DNA from: Cantharellus purpuraceus
Lineage: Eukaryota; Basidiomycota; Agaricomycetes; Cantharellales; Hydnaceae
DNA length: 64,000 bases
Assembly: GCA_025174535.1 (NCBI GenBank)
Contig: JALBUN010000001.1
Span: forward strand, 3,809,943-3,873,942
Direction: 5' to 3'
The translations under genes were made by a program, and so were the position numbers. Each line of letters begins with the position of its first letter. The first letter of the stretch is position 1. Below the pieces are notes generated by a model, which was not told where the DNA came from, did not search any database, and saw nothing but the letters and a program-made list of their open reading frames with translations. Below are positions 1-13,474 of the stretch, in pieces.

Positions 1-3000
1 CACCATGGCCAAGCCCGAGGCAGAAGAGGCTAGAACTGCTCAGGAGGTGGTCGTCGCGATCATCAACGATCTCCTGGAGACAGCCAAGAGCAACGTCCCA
101 TTTTCCACGATGCGACGAGATCCGTCTCCCGTTCTAGACCAACTCGCACATCGCTTCGTGGTTACTTGTTTCGAGGAGACCTGGCCCAAAAAAATAGCAG
201 GATGTAAAGGAATTGTTGTGATGACTTCCGAAGTTGACCTCGGGACTACATGGGTTCGCAAGCGAGAGCCTGACTTCATCCGTGCACTCTTTTTCGTTCT
301 GAAAGACATGCCAAACGATCCCCCAGCTAACCTTGACGAAGTGCTAGATGCCATCACACACATCATTCGTACATGTCGCGGTAACGGGACTTCCATAAAC
401 GAGGATGGTGTGGATCAACAAGAAGAGATTTCGTACCTTGTCAAAGTCATCATCGTGGAATTGTCAAGTACGAACTCCACAGTACGCAAAGCAGCACAAT
501 CGACGTTGCATCTATTGGGGGAAATAAGTGGAGTCACTACCTCGGAACTCATGAATCAGCACCGCGATCGCCTCCTGTCTCCTATCTTCACCAAACCTTT
601 ACGCGCGCTCCCACTGTCCACTCAAATTGGAAATATCGATGCAATCAGATATTGTTTAGACCTTCAGCCTCGTCTTCTCGATGTGAACGAAGAACTTCTT
701 CGCCTCCTTCATGAAGCATTAGCACTTGCTGATGCAGAGGATGCAGCACTCATCGGACGGAATACTCAGCGTCGAAGTGCTCTAGAGGTCATCAGGCTTC
801 GCGTAGTTTGCATCAAATTGTTGACTGCATCTATGCCTGTAACGAATTTCTTTGCTAGGCAACATCAAACTCGCCAGCGGTTAGTCATATGTTGCCATTC
901 TGGGAATGAACTACTGACACCGGGGCTTTGGCAGTGTCATTGGTGTTTACTTCAAGTCATTGTACTCACCCTCGTTGGAAGTTAAAAATATTGCTCATGA
1001 AGGTCTCCGTTTGGTCCTCACGCACCAAACTCGATTGCCTAGAGATTTGCTACACACTGGTCTACGTCCCATCCTGATGAATCTTGCGGACCCCAAGCGG
1101 CTCTCGGTGCCTGGTCTGGAAGGTCTGGCGCGGTTGCTTGAACTCCTTACAAATTATTTCAAAGTCGAGATTGGAAGCAAGCTCTTGGATCACTTCCGTG
1201 TCATTGCAGATCCAAACATGTTGCGGGGCACTGCGTACAGAACGCTTACGGACAATGAAGAAATCATCAAGTTGGTTGAACTAGTTCATATCTTCCACCT
1301 GCTACCTCCTACGGCAAACATTTTTTTGAAAGACCTTGTGAATGCCGTTGTCGATGCCGAAGCCTGTCTTGAGTCTTCCGCGCCTAGTCCTTTCACAGAG
1401 CCTTTAGCAAAGTTTCTCAACCGCTACCCGGGCGAAGCCGTGGCATATTTCCTGCACCGTATTGGAGACCCTAGACATGTTCGCACCTTGAGGAATGTTC
1501 TCTTATCTAGACATGCCATATCCCTTGAGCGTGAACTTGGTGCACAAACGTCTAGCATCATTGCTACTTGTCTGCAAAACGACAACCGGGAGTTCATTCT
1601 GCCTGGCATGCTCCTATGTGGGGATCTAGCAGTGATATCCGACAGCTGGTTGTCTGAACATGGATATGTCATAGATGCATTGCTCCCTTTATGGCTCATC
1701 CAACTACAACATAGTTCAGGCACATCTCTCGATCCTCCGGCGGTTCATTCTCGCCAGATAACGCTTATGCGATCCATCTTCATACGTGCCCTTGAACAGG
1801 GACCTCGTATTGACTTACTCTTCGACATTGTTGTCATATATGCGCACCCCTCCGTCGTTGATGTATCTGGGCTCACAAACTTTTTGTATCAGCATGTTGC
1901 AATGAGCCGATCCGATCCTTATCGACGCAACGTCCTCATGAGATTTCTCGCTTGGTTTGAGAACCCATCTCCATCATGGACGCACAAGACAGTGTTCATT
2001 CGATATATCATCAATCCGTTGCTTTACGTGACATTCTCTCGCAAGGAAGAAACCGGTCACATTGTGGATCCTGACATCATTAATCATATCCATGCTCGGA
2101 TTTGGCGACCTATGAGTGACCGAGTGGTTTTACCTACCACGGATGATGCGCTTTCCATTGAGCTGTTGCACATGTCGAGTCTCATCGTGCATCATTGCTC
2201 CTCTCTCATTCAGGATGTTCGAAAGGATATAATTAAATGCGCGTGGAATTATATTACTGTGGAGGATGCTGTCGTCAAACAAACAGCATACATTCTGGCT
2301 GCACGCTTCTTTGAAGCGTTTGATAGCCCTGCCAAGTTCATCTTACGAACTTGGACTGGGCTATTAAGGCCACCCCACACAGAAGGTCGTACCCTTATTC
2401 GCCAGGCTCTTGACATTCTTGCTCCCGCCCTCCCAAAGCGTATTCTGCACGAGCCTGGTTACCCGTCATGGGCTAAATTGACTAGGCGGATGCTCATCGA
2501 GGAAGGCCACGGCCTTTCCCAGCTGATAGTGATCTATCAACTCATGATTCGTCATCCAACGTTGTTTTACTCCTGCCGCGAGCTGTTTGTGCCTCACATG
2601 GTTAGCTCACTCTCGAAGTTGGGTTTACAACCAAGTTCGAATGCGGAAACCCGAGCGCTCTCTTTAGATCTGCTTGACCTTATCATGACATGGGAACGGC
2701 AAGCAAAACAAGCTCCAACGTCCGAGACAGTGACCGTTTCCCTTCGTCCCGAAGATTCTCATCAGGTCGAGAGGGTTAATAACTCGCCCTGGACATTACC
2801 TTTGAATCATCGCGAAACGATCGTCAGCTACTTGGTGCGATTAGTTGTGACCTCAAACGAACCAGTAAACAAAGCAGGTCTGGTCCTACGTGCCCTGGGG
2901 CAACTACAGACTCTTATTGGACCCAACGGTTGGAGTGAGGTGACAGTGAAGCTAAATTTTTTCATTCGTGCTCTAGAGCAGGTAAGGTGCCATTGATATT

Positions 3001-6000
3001 TGACGCCTGTATCTGACTTACGTTGGTGATATAGACCGATATCACTGAGCAAAGTCTCACTCATATATCTAACTCGGCCAAAGTCTTTGCTGTGGTCACA
3101 GCCGACAAGCCTCTTGAATGGTACACTTCTAACGGCGGCCTCTTGCAACGGTTAATTCAAAAGGGCATGTCGAGCGACGAGTCGCTTCTTCACGAGAGTC
3201 TACATCCTGCTTTCAAAAAACTCCTTGAAATTTTTCCTATAACCGAGAACGATGACGAGTCCCCGAGTGATGCCTCTGACTTCCACACTTGGGTCGCAAA
3301 TGCTATCTCCGAGAGCCTCCGGACCTCAAACAATCTGAAGGGCCCTATGCTAATGTTACTTTCCGTGGTACAGTTATCACCTGCCCGAATTGAGCCGTTC
3401 GCCGCAGGCCTAATGAGACTCTTGGTTAAAGCCACGAAAGAGCACATCGCCCAACAAATGTCTAATCCAGAGGTGCCAATTCAACAAATTTCATCCATTC
3501 TTGAGATCTGTCGCATTTCCGTTGCGCATCTCGCCGATCAGCGTCGGCATTTTCTTCACTGTCTCATCCAGATTGCGGACAAGTCGAGTAGCGAGAGCCT
3601 TTGTACCATTCTTCTCGACATAACTAGAGAATGGGTTTTACGCCGTAAGGACGCTTATCCGACGCTTAAGGAAAAGGCATCGCTGCTGGGCACCATGAAG
3701 GCGTTTGAACAGCGAGGACCGATCTTGTTCGGAGAGTATTTGCAGCTCATTTTTGACATCTACAAGGAAGAGCCACTTCGACGTCCAGACTTAACGATGC
3801 GATTGGAACCCTCCTATCTTTTGGGATGCCGTTCAAAAGATCCCATCATGCGCGGCCAATTTATCGAACTTTTGGATGACAGCATTCCCCGGTCATTGTC
3901 TAGTCGTCTATCGTATGTCCTTGGAGTGCAAAATTGGGAGGCCCTTGCGGATCATTATTGGTTGCATCTTGCCTTAGATCTCCTCCTCGGAGCAATCGAC
4001 GGGGATGAACCCTTGACTCTAGAAACGAATGTCTTCCAGTCCCGAATGTCCCGATTATCTATGTCTGCTATTCATTGTCGCGTCCGTGACCTCGCCCAAC
4101 CAACCCGGCGCTTGCTCTTCTTGGATCCCAACGTCGTGCATCTCACATGGGTGTCGGTCTTCAGTGCAATATGGGCCAGCTTATCAAGAAAGGAACAAAT
4201 GGACCTGACCAACACAGTGATAATTTTATTGAGCAAGGATCATCTAAGTCGGCAGGTGGATCTACGACCCAATGTTGTACAGACGCTCCTGGCAGGTGTG
4301 AAAGCATGCTCCCCTCCGATGAGCCTTCCCCCATATCTACTGAAATATTTGGGCAAGACATTTGGTGCATGGCACACCTGTCTCGAGATACTGCAAGACT
4401 CATTAGATTACTTGCGGGAGGAAGAGAGCATTCAGGATACTACATATGATTCTTTAGCAGAGCTCTACGCGGAGTTGGCAGAGGATGATATGTTTTATGG
4501 TCTATGGAGACGTCGCTGCCTCTACTCAGAGACGAACTGTGCCGTATCCCTAGAGCAGAACGGGATGTGGCCTCAGGCACAGGCTATGTACGAAGCAGCA
4601 CAGGTCAAGTCTCGTACCGGTGTTATTCCATTCTCTGAGGCCGAGTATTGTCTCTGGGAGGATCACTGGATCTTAGCAGCCGAGAAACTGCAACAGTGGG
4701 AAATTCTTGAAGAACTGTCGAAGAGTGAGGGTAATCAAGATCTTCTGCTTGAATGTCGCTGGAGGAACCCAGATTGGACAGCTGATCAAGATTCGCTGGA
4801 TGCTGACCTGAATGGGTTAGAGGAAATCGCGACACCTCGCCGACGTGTTTTCCAGGTATTTGCCTCCTTAATTAAAGCCACTTGGCCTCTCGAGAAGAAC
4901 GGAGACTTCACACGACAATTAGAAGATGGAATCCAACTGACTCTCCGCAAGTGGGTTACCCTTCCCGGTGCATTGTCAAAAGCGCATGTCCCATTACTGC
5001 AGCATTTTCAACAGTTTGTCGAACTCCAAGAGGCAGCTAAAATATACGGCTCTTTGGCGCAGACAAACGCGCAGAACTTGGAGAAGAAGTCTTCGGATCT
5101 GAAACTGGTGCTTCAGACATGGCGTGAGCGCCTTCCCAATCTTGCAGACGATATCAGCATCTGGAGTGATTTGGTGGCATGGCGTCAACATGTTTTCTAC
5201 GCAATCAACCGGCATTATTTTCCTCTTATCCAGCCTCCTCAGGGTGCCTCCAGCATGCCGAACAATCCGAACACGTTTGGTTATCGAGGCTATCATGAGA
5301 CTGCTTGGCTTGTCAATCGATTTGCCCATGTTGCTCGAAAACACCACCTCCTGGAGGTTTGTCATCAATCCCTGAGCAAGATATATACGTTGCCCAACAT
5401 CGAGATCGCGGAGGCGTTCCTCAAACTTCGCGAACAGGCTCGCTGTCATTATCAGAATCCAAATGAGCTCCAGAATGGCCTAGACGTGATTAACAATACT
5501 AATCTGGTTTATTTCTCGACCAAGCAAAAGGCCGAATTCTACACACTGAAGGGCATGTTTTTTGCCAAGTTGAACCACACTAACGAAGCTAACCATGCAT
5601 TCGGCCAAGCGGTCGGTATGGAATTGAATATGCCAAAGGCTTGGGCTGAGTGGGGCCGATTTAACGACGAGATGTTCAAGGAGCATCCAAACGAGTTGTC
5701 ACATGCTGGGAACGCGGTTAGCTGCTATATGAAAGCCGCTGGGTTATATAAAGACTCGAAGAGTCGACCACTTCTCATCCGAGTCCTCTGGCTTCTCAGT
5801 TTGGATGATCCTGCCAACCCTGTCGTTTCTTCTGCATTTGACAGCTACAAGGGCGATGCAGCGTTTTGGTATTGGATTACACTAATTCCACAGCTATTGT
5901 TGTCACTCGGACATCGTGAAGCGAAGAATGCCCGCTACATTTTACTGAGCCTCGCAAAGCTTTATCCCCAGGTCGGTTTCCTGTTATGGCTTTTATCATA

Positions 6001-8473
6001 TGAACCGCTTTTGAGTACTAACACGCCCCAGGCATTATTCTGGCATCTACGGACAACAAAGGATGATTTTGCCAGCATGCGGTCCCAAGCTGCTGCAAGT
6101 GCTCAGCATGCTCGTTCAGCAACGCCTAATCTGTCCGGATCGAGAAGTGAAGTGATGGCCGATGGCGACGTCTTGATGGGCGATCCTCAAAGCGAGGCGA
6201 CTAAACATGATACCTTGGATGCCATGTCAGTAGGAATAAATGGCACTCGCATCGAAACACCCCATGCGGGTCAAAATGGCCTTCAGACTGGCGTACCATC
6301 ATCCATCGGCACACCTAGTCGTGAAGCGCGGCAACCCTGGGAATATGTAGAGGAGATCGTTGCGATCTTGAAGACAGCATTCCCTCTTCTTGCGTTGACA
6401 TTGGAAACGATACAAGATCAGCTCAAACAGCGTTTCAAACCTAGTAATGAGGAGGACAGCTATCGAATATTAAGCAATGCTGTCGCAGCTGGACTAAATG
6501 TGTGTTCTATTGTCGATGGTGTCAATAGACCTAACATACTTCTCACAGAATCTTCATAGCGGACTTACGCAGTCCGACAATGATTTTGTCCCAGAACAAT
6601 CTGTCGAGGCTATCGAGACCTTTCTGCGATCTGCTACCTCCCCAGTTACTCAGGTAAGCAAATATGAGTTCGTTCGATACGCACCTCTTTAATTGTGTTA
6701 AATGCTTAAGGCCGAGTTTGAAGAAGATTTCAAGACAGGCAAACTGACTTTAAGAGAGTATATTCGTCGAATGATGCAATGGCGGGATAAATTCGAGAAG
6801 CTTTTGGACAACCGTCCTCGGTTGCAATCACTCGACACGGTTAGCAAGTGGTTAGTTGAATTCCAACATGGTAAATTTGATGAAGTAGAGGTCCCTGGTC
6901 AATACCTTGAGGTCAGAATTTTCGGTCCGAGCCCCTGCATCGTATTGACGGCGCATCATCTTAGAACAAGGACAACAACAACAATTTTACCAGGATTATG
7001 CGTCATGCTCCCAGAGTTGAATTCTGCCGAGGGAACGGTTTCACGTTCAGGCGCATTACACTCATTGGTCATGATGGTACACACCATTCTTTCGCGGTCC
7101 AAATGCCCACGCAGACTTGGGTTCGTCGTGAGGAACGTATTCAACAACTTTTCAGAATCTTCAATGGGTGGGACTCTTCTGTTTCTCAGGCTACTCATCT
7201 GACATTGTGTGCAGAGTATTAACCCGTCGCAAGGAGAGTCGCAAGAGGAATCTGTGTTTCCATTTACCTGTCGCTGTTCCCTTAAACCCCACTCTACGGC
7301 TACTCGCCAACGATTCGTCTTACGTGACATTGCAGCACATTTATGACGAGCATTGCGATTCCGTACGACTAGCTCGTGAGGATCCACAACTGGCCTTTGC
7401 TGAGAAGTTCGAGAGTGTATATAGCCCCTCCGTGTGTCTTCATCTGTTGTCATGCATTCCTAACTGATCAACCCTTTCCAGCTCTCAGAAAGTCAGGTTA
7501 TCAACCTCCGAGCAGAACTCCAGGAAGAAATCATGGCTAAAATGGTACCCGAAAACATCATTTCAAATGTAACCCGTCGGCCGTTTTCCTTGCTCATGTT
7601 TTTGCTAATGTCTCGCTGACAGTACATGGCCAAAACAATGAAAACTTCATATGAACTCTGGACGATGCGGAAGCAATTCGCATTGCAGTTGGCATCCACG
7701 ACATTCATGACATATATTATGTGTTTGACCAGTCGCCTTCCATCACGTTTCCACATATCCCGATCTACGGGCCTGATCTACATGTCGGAATTGATGCCTG
7801 GTATGTCACTGCTCACAAAAAATTTTGTCTACAGGCTAATGAGTTTTAGCATTTGACCCGAGTTCCCCAAGAATGCATTGGAACGAAGCTACTCCATTTA
7901 GGCTCACTCCCAATATGCAGCATTTTTTGAACCCTATCGGAATTGAGGGGTTATTGACATCGGGGATTATGGCGATAGCTAGGGCTTTAACAGAACCAGA
8001 GGTCAGCAAACCTTGGCTTCGCTGGGCCATTTGTTGAGACTCACTCCTTCATCTTGTATACCAGTTTGACATGGAACAACAACTAAGTCTGTTTATCCGG
8101 GACGAGGTCATGACATGGTATACGTACTTCAATAAATCACAACACGCCGACACGTTGTTCCGTCAGCATGTGCTCACCAACATAGACATCGTGGTTTCTC
8201 GAGCAGAACACCTGTCATGCCGTGCACAAGATAAGGATAGAGAGAGTGTGAGCAAGTTGTGGATAATCTTTGGTTTTTATTTGACAATATGTTGTCCCAG
8301 GGCGGAAACAGTCCTCCCGTGCCTGCAGTACAAACTATCACCAGCCTGGTAAGTCATACCCGTATCGTGTAGCTGCAAAGGCAATAGCTTAGACTCTCAA
8401 CAAACAGATATCTTCTGCAACTAACCCGCTGAACCTCGCCAAACAAAATACAGCATATTATCCATGGTTTTAA
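1..8473 (+). CDS. tra1: Tra1/TRRAP PIKK-family pseudokinase, 3' part
   Basis: Scaffold subunit of the SAGA and NuA4 histone acetyltransferase complexes that contacts activators in the nucleus. The 5' end lies outside the window. I place 13 exons: 1-879, 935-2981, 3035-6499, 6549-6653, 6711-6911, 6965-7167, 7215-7416, 7482-7568, 7623-7800, 7850-8001, 8065-8247, 8301-8348, 8408-8473. From the first in-window ATG (5) they sum to 2604 codons in one frame. The protein is mostly HEAT/TPR solenoid with a FAT region (about 4900-6000), then the PI3K-like domain and a FATC tail ending YYPWF. Recognisable Tra1 blocks include EVPGQYLE, RKESRKRNL, PFRLTPNMQHF and IARALTEPE. Where active PIKKs carry the HGDRH-type catalytic loop this protein has LTSRLPSRFH, so it is a pseudokinase, as is known for Tra1. 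Gene identity is near certain; individual splice sites are read by eye. Confidence 0.96.
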
Positions 8474-8564
8474 TTACAAGACTGCATCTCACCGCCCTTT
8501 ACTTGTTATTATGTAACCACCTGTTTGTAACTTAAAGTTTTCCCACGAGTTCTCTCTGTCTGGC

Positions 8565-8853
8565 ATGTCCTCAACACGTTCCACCAGAAGCGGTGTAACT
8601 AATCTGGACGTTGTGTCTCACCTTTCTGCTAGAGAACGCCTACTAGTGGCACAAGCTGTTTATGAATATGGTGCCAATGCGTGGCTCGATATTTCCAGAG
8701 TACTCAGCAAGCATCCACTCATTAGTCGACCAAAAGGATTCTTCTCTCCTCAGGTTTATTTCTTGCAACCTACTTTTCCATCTAGCTAACCTTGGCTGGC
8801 TAGGCGTGTCAAACAATCTATGACCATCTCATGGGAGAGGCCGGATACGAGTG
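8565..8853 (+). pseudogene. BRD8-like gene, 5' fragment only
   Basis: Starts 91 bp after the tra1 stop on the same strand. Exon 1 is 8565-8753 (63 codons, MSSTRSTRSG...), exon 2 is 8804-8853 after a tctag-type acceptor. The peptide LLVAQAVYEYGANAW, followed by HPLISRPKGFF and then ACQTIYDHL, fits the N-terminal SANT-like region of fungal BRD8-type bromodomain proteins, subunits of NuA4/TIP60-like complexes. A donor (gtaagct) follows exon 2, but no convincing third exon or bromodomain can be found before the mobile element at 9270 or anywhere later in the window. I infer a gene cut off by rearrangement; an assembly break or a distant continuation outside the window is the alternative. Confidence 0.6.
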
Positions 8854-9269
8854 GTAAGCTTACTAGGCTCCTTCCGATCAGGTGTGAGCTAGTCTTCACC
8901 TAATGGGTGTATAAGTTCCGACGAGACGCATGCACCACATGGTGTGTGGCCGTTTCACTCGACTATGCTACATGTTTAACAATGCGTGGACAATGAAGCA
9001 CGCCTCAATCTTAAGCTCGCATAGCGACATTATCAAGACCGCATCATCGAACTGAGATCCATTCCACTGGCAACCTGGCTCTTCATAAAATATTGTGTGT
9101 GAAACTCAAGAGCTTGGCATCAAGTGACCATTGGTCCTGAAAGAGGCTGAAATACCCCTTCCCCATATGCAGTAGACATCAACTTATAAATTGAGGCTGA
9201 TGCATCATGAGCAGCTGAAAAACCTGATACTCCTGAAGCAACAATGATAGCTGACTGACAGGCAAGTAA
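8854..9269. other. No gene seen
   Basis: AT-moderate sequence between the truncated BRD8-like gene and the solo inverted-repeat element. I see no exon continuing the upstream gene and no other open frame with coding character. Confidence 0.5.
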
Positions 9270-9814
9270 GATGCTTGTTCAGAAATACAACAAATATGTA
9301 TATACAACCTATTTTCCTCAAATTTTACACAATACACTTCAATTCAAACTTATTTTCATATTTCAACATGATTCTCAAATTTTAAACATATTTTGATATT
9401 TTGGCATAATTCTAAAAAATAATTTTTTTTTTCCCCATTTACTGGTGGCAACTCTCTTGAGGGAACATCCAAATATCATTGATTCTTTCTTATACAATAC
9501 TTGTAACATAATTTGAACTATCTTTAATCCCCATCTGGTATTTGTATATCTAAATATCCTATATAATACCAATTATATTAATACATACATTACTGTTATA
9601 TTCATATAAACAGTTATGTCTATCTCAACCAAATGTCTTATCTTTTAAAGTTTATTAAAATATCAAATATATATTTATATTTATGAAAATTTCACACATC
9701 TGAAATCTTTTAAGATATCCAAATTGTAACTCCCTGGCTTTATGTATCATTGAAATTCTGATGTATATCTCATATACATCAGAATATTGTATGACATGAT
9801 TCCGAACAAGCGTC
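9270..9814 (-). mobile_element. Solo terminal-repeat element (545 bp), TSD TAA
   Basis: Begins GATGCTTGTTCAGAA and ends TTCCGAACAAGCGTC, imperfect terminal inverted repeats, with TAA directly duplicated at 9267-9269 and 9815-9817. It is a reverse-oriented relative of the 565-bp direct repeats that bound the 38803-46264 transposon. It also carries the same subterminal hairpin at 9756-9784 (13-bp arms around CTC). It has no transposase, so it is either a MITE-like non-autonomous element or what remains after recombination between the two direct repeats of a full element, like a solo LTR. Confidence 0.88.
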
Positions 9815-10833
9815 TAAGGGGTTCATGGAAAACCTGGTTAAAATTAATACAAACTATATGTATCTGTACACTCCAAGCACACATCTATATCCCATCATGA
9901 AATTAGGCAGCTTGTAACTTGCCAGATATCCTTGCAGTTCAAAAACTGCCTCATCACCTGTTTGCTTCTCCAACTGGTGAAGAGCAGGTATTTGAACATA
10001 TTGACTATTCCCTATCATTCTAATCACAACTACATGAAGTCATGCCCCAAGATGAAGGTGAGACTTTCAATTTGAAACAGATTGCTGGTCTGCCAACAAT
10101 CAACAGAGAGCTTCCTGAGGGAACTCCAGTCCTTGTCACTTTTACAATAGGTTGGTGGGAGTTACAAGGGACAGTGGCCCAATGTCTCCTGACACAAAGC
10201 AAGTGGAAGTAATCCCAGCTCACCGTCAAAAACAAGAGAAAGGGAATACACAAAAGCAATCTCATTCAACCTGCAAGAAGTTGTCATCCTTGACAAACTA
10301 CCACTTGAAGATGCATTGACAATCAGATCTTGCAGAATGACTTGGATGATGATGATGTATTCATGTAACTAGCATGCTGATGCATTTATGTAATCATGTC
10401 AAATGATATAATTATGTGTTTACAAGAGAATGCCCAAAGCTTTGGTAACCGCCATGGCAGTCGGCCATCCCCCCTTCATGAGACAACCTGTAAAACTCAT
10501 ATTCCGCATCTCTGCTCCAACTAAGCTACATTGATTACAACGATGGATTGATTACATATTGACGTTGAGCGAGTGCTCTACCTAACATCGACCAGCTACA
10601 GTTTACTCTGATCCCCTCAACACGTGTGGCGACCGCAGCATCGTATGGCATACTGGTCTGAACTGGAAGGTCAGACTTGGTTGGACTTGGACAATCCTTT
10701 GACAATATTAGGTTCCGAACTGTGTATGTAGGACGGGTTTCTTCCACCTTGTGGAGCAAATGAAACAACCCTCGTTGGTTTCCTCAACACTATATTACTG
10801 ATGACAGTATCCCAACGCCCCTTCCCAACCACC
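9815..10833. other. Gene-poor stretch with one weak ORF
   Basis: Mostly featureless. One plus-strand frame at 10042-10212 (56 codons, begins MPQDEGETFN, contains TPVLVTFTIGWWELQGTV) has plausible coding composition but no recognised relative and no extension past its stop. It may be a relic of a transposon gene. Nothing else supported. Confidence 0.3.
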
Positions 10834-11828
10834 TCAGTCACAAAAGGTAATCGCGAGGTTGACCTAAGCAACATCCCTCGCATGACAATCACTCACTACA
10901 TGACAAACAGGACGACTCACATTGTCTATTTGACAGACCACCTGCATCTGGTTGTCGTTCGGATTATGGAATGCAGTGGAGCAGTTTGGCTCGGTGCCTG
11001 AGTCAATGGCACAGTTAACGCTGCCATTTTGACACGCGCCTCTCACTCACAGTCTGCCCCGACACCGTCGCACCCGTTGAAGTACCTAAAGCCCAGCGAT
11101 GAAAATTAGGCGGTTATCCTTGCGTGCGGGCGACGTAGGTAGAGTTGCACACCTAAATCCACTTGTTACGGAAAACCGATGCCTGGAAAAAGGTGAGAAC
11201 GACACATCAATTAACTCGACATGGACATGCACTCACGGCGGAATAAGCGACAAATCCGTGCCAGACCCAACTCCCGGCGTCGTCGGGTTTATCAGCGTGA
11301 TTTCTATGAGCGTGCAGCCCTCGCCGTTATCACCACAGCGGCCTGCGAATCGACTCCGTCAACTCAAGACGTTGAAGTGTCACCTAACGGATGCGGGTGA
11401 AAGTGGTGCTCACGAACCCGTTTGAAGAAACCTGAACGCCGTGGGAAAGGTGAAGGGTGAGGACGTCAAATGCCTATCATGAAAGGCTTGGGGGGACATA
11501 CGCTATAGCAGAGACCAAGGGCCCGTTTGATGTGTAAGGTCCACCGGTGGAAAGCGTCTGGCCGTTTGCTTTGAGGAGGGGCTATATGATACAAAGTCAT
11601 CACAAGGTGTCCGGAAGCCAGAAGACAAGCGTGCTGTTCACTGTTCCGAACCCGCATCTGTGAAAATGAAGCGAATATGAGCCTCGTGTCTCTTGCAGTG
11701 CGAGCCTGGGGGTTGGGTGCTGATGGTGCGCACCTGTTGTCAAAGGTAACCGTATGCGATTCCGCCCTCGTCCAGGACACGACTGATGCCAGTGCGAAAG
11801 TCGTCATCATGTATTTGGAAAAGGCCAT
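10834..11828 (-). CDS. Small secreted cysteine-rich protein, copy A
   Basis: Nine exons on the minus strand: 11828-11734, 11657-11642, 11581-11502, 11431-11418, 11342-11237, 11182-11153, 11085-11051, 10997-10921, 10863-10834. All join in frame to about 160 codons. The N-terminus MAFSKYMMTTFALASVVSW is a signal peptide. The mature part has paired cysteines in blocks such as FDNRCGFGT, GEGCTLIE, NGCDGVGAD, PNCSTAF, QVVCQ and ends LAITFCD. This matches a small secreted family common in Agaricomycetes and often labelled 'glycopeptide'; biochemical function is unknown. Two exons are only 16 and 14 nt long. Nearly identical to copy C in inverted orientation and related to copy B. One difference: the exon 6/7 junction gives GFRYF where B and C have GFGYF. 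Confidence 0.88.
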
Positions 11829-12864
11829 GGCTTCAATGAGTGGTCGCTGTTGCGATGGTTTGCAGAACACGCGTTGGCGGGATGGGGCGCTCACTTCTGC
11901 AGAGCATTGGGGCCTTTTATATTGTTCATGAACGCTGGGTGACAGAAAGGAAGGGGCTCGGGGTACGTGCGTGACGAGAGAGCCTGATACATCATGTACT
12001 AGTAGCAAGGTGATCGCTATAGCGCACTACGTGTGATGAGCCAATCTTAGAAGTATGGGAACGGGATGGAGGGTCCCCAGACGAGTGAAGAAGATGGTGG
12101 TATGTCAGAAACACATATAGTGAGACCTGTTGTGGGGGATGATAGGGGTCACGCATGCACCCCAGTCAGAATCAACACGTATCAGGGAGGACGAAAACGG
12201 ATATCGTCGGACGTGTTTCGCACGTCCGATGACGTACGACAGCGTTCGACATTTTGGACTATATCCATTATTGAAAGGGACACAGTACGACGGTATCGGA
12301 TTTTGACAAGGGAGGAACGTATCGCATAGGGTCCCGCCTTTGCCCAGAAGTCATTACAAGGGTCGTTGGCAGCACTGGTGACCATTTGCAAGTCGCACCC
12401 GCCATATTCCTAGAATCCACTCGATATCATGTCAAAAGTATGCCTATCCCATTCGACTGCTCTGGAAGTCGAGCTTGCTATTGTCCTATACGAGTCTGCA
12501 AAGTCTCTATTCAAGCGTGAGTTGACACAGGACGAAAGGTCCATAAGACCACATCGTTGTATATAGGACATGCGCATAATAGGATGTTGGTTTCATTTGT
12601 ACCTTAGAAAATGATACAATCGGACTACATCGTATGACAGCGGACAGTGCAATACCAGCTCCCCTCCCCTCGCTTCCTCCGCCATCGACACCGCTCCCCA
12701 TCCGCTCCCCCCTCTCACGCTCATCATTGCCTGCACTCCGGCCACTCATCAGCCTGCATGCACGATTTGAGATTAAACAGCTTGAGAGACTTGTCCTCCG
12801 ATATTCGTCTGAAGTGCAGGCGGTGCATCCATGATCCCTTTGCGCTTGTCATCATAGTACTGAA
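11829..12864. other. Upstream region of copy A, then no gene seen
   Basis: The first about 250 bases are recognisably similar (inverted) to the upstream region of copy C near 27350-27638, so promoter and gene were duplicated together. The remainder to 12864 shows no supportable gene; 12650-12730 is a C-rich simple stretch. Confidence 0.5.
11914..11923 (-). promoter_or_regulatory. TATA box of secreted-protein copy A
   Basis: AATATAAAAG on the minus strand, about 86 bp upstream of the start codon at 11828. The same arrangement precedes copy C, and homology between the two copies continues well upstream. Confidence 0.65.
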
Positions 12865-13474
12865 CTAAAAACTCGTTAGTTTACAACTGATGAAAACAAT
12901 AGATAATACCTTTTTCCTGACGGGATTCATGGTCTCGAAGGCTCTCCTGACAGCTCCACACGTTGCATTGGGGTGATCGTGGCAGAAGTCAATGCCAAAT
13001 AGGTTACTATGCAAGACATTTTCAATGGAAAACATACAGAGAAACAAAATGAAAACATACTATGCGGTGTTGCTTTTCGTAGGGATAAACTTGGTATCAC
13101 CAGCACCTTTGCGTGTGGGTTTCATACAACGGTACCTCTCAATGACTTACTTTCATTTGAGGGATGTGAGAATTGATACTGGGAACAGGGAGTGGCGGGG
13201 AATCAATGCTACCCCCTGATACATGCATAGAGTTGATGAGAGAGTATGACTTGAGGGTTGCACCTGCTATGTCATTGTCAACAGGAGGCACTATGGCAGC
13301 TATCCTGGCACTTGAATTATGTTTAATCTTGGGCTTTTTCTGCAGTACTTTAGAGGCACAATCTTTGGTGCATTTCTTGGATTTCAAAGTATCTCCAAGC
13401 ACTGGGTCCATGTTCTCATCATCAGAATGTCCAAGCAGCTCCACCTTCATGCCAGCAACAAGTTCAGCACCCAT
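12865..13474 (-). pseudogene. Unrecognised gene fragment
   Basis: Two minus-strand open segments read in order: 13474-13139 (begins MGAELVAGMKVELLGHSDDE, lysine-rich in the middle) and 13047-12865 (contains FCHDHPNATCGAVRRAFETM). Composition looks coding, but they do not join cleanly and no family is recognised with confidence. Probably a decayed gene or transposon cargo. Confidence 0.3.

Noticed and set aside
11466..12008. 180-codon minus-strand ORF over secreted copy A
   Set aside because: Reads through introns; the spliced nine-exon model reproduces the family sequence and layout of copies B and C.
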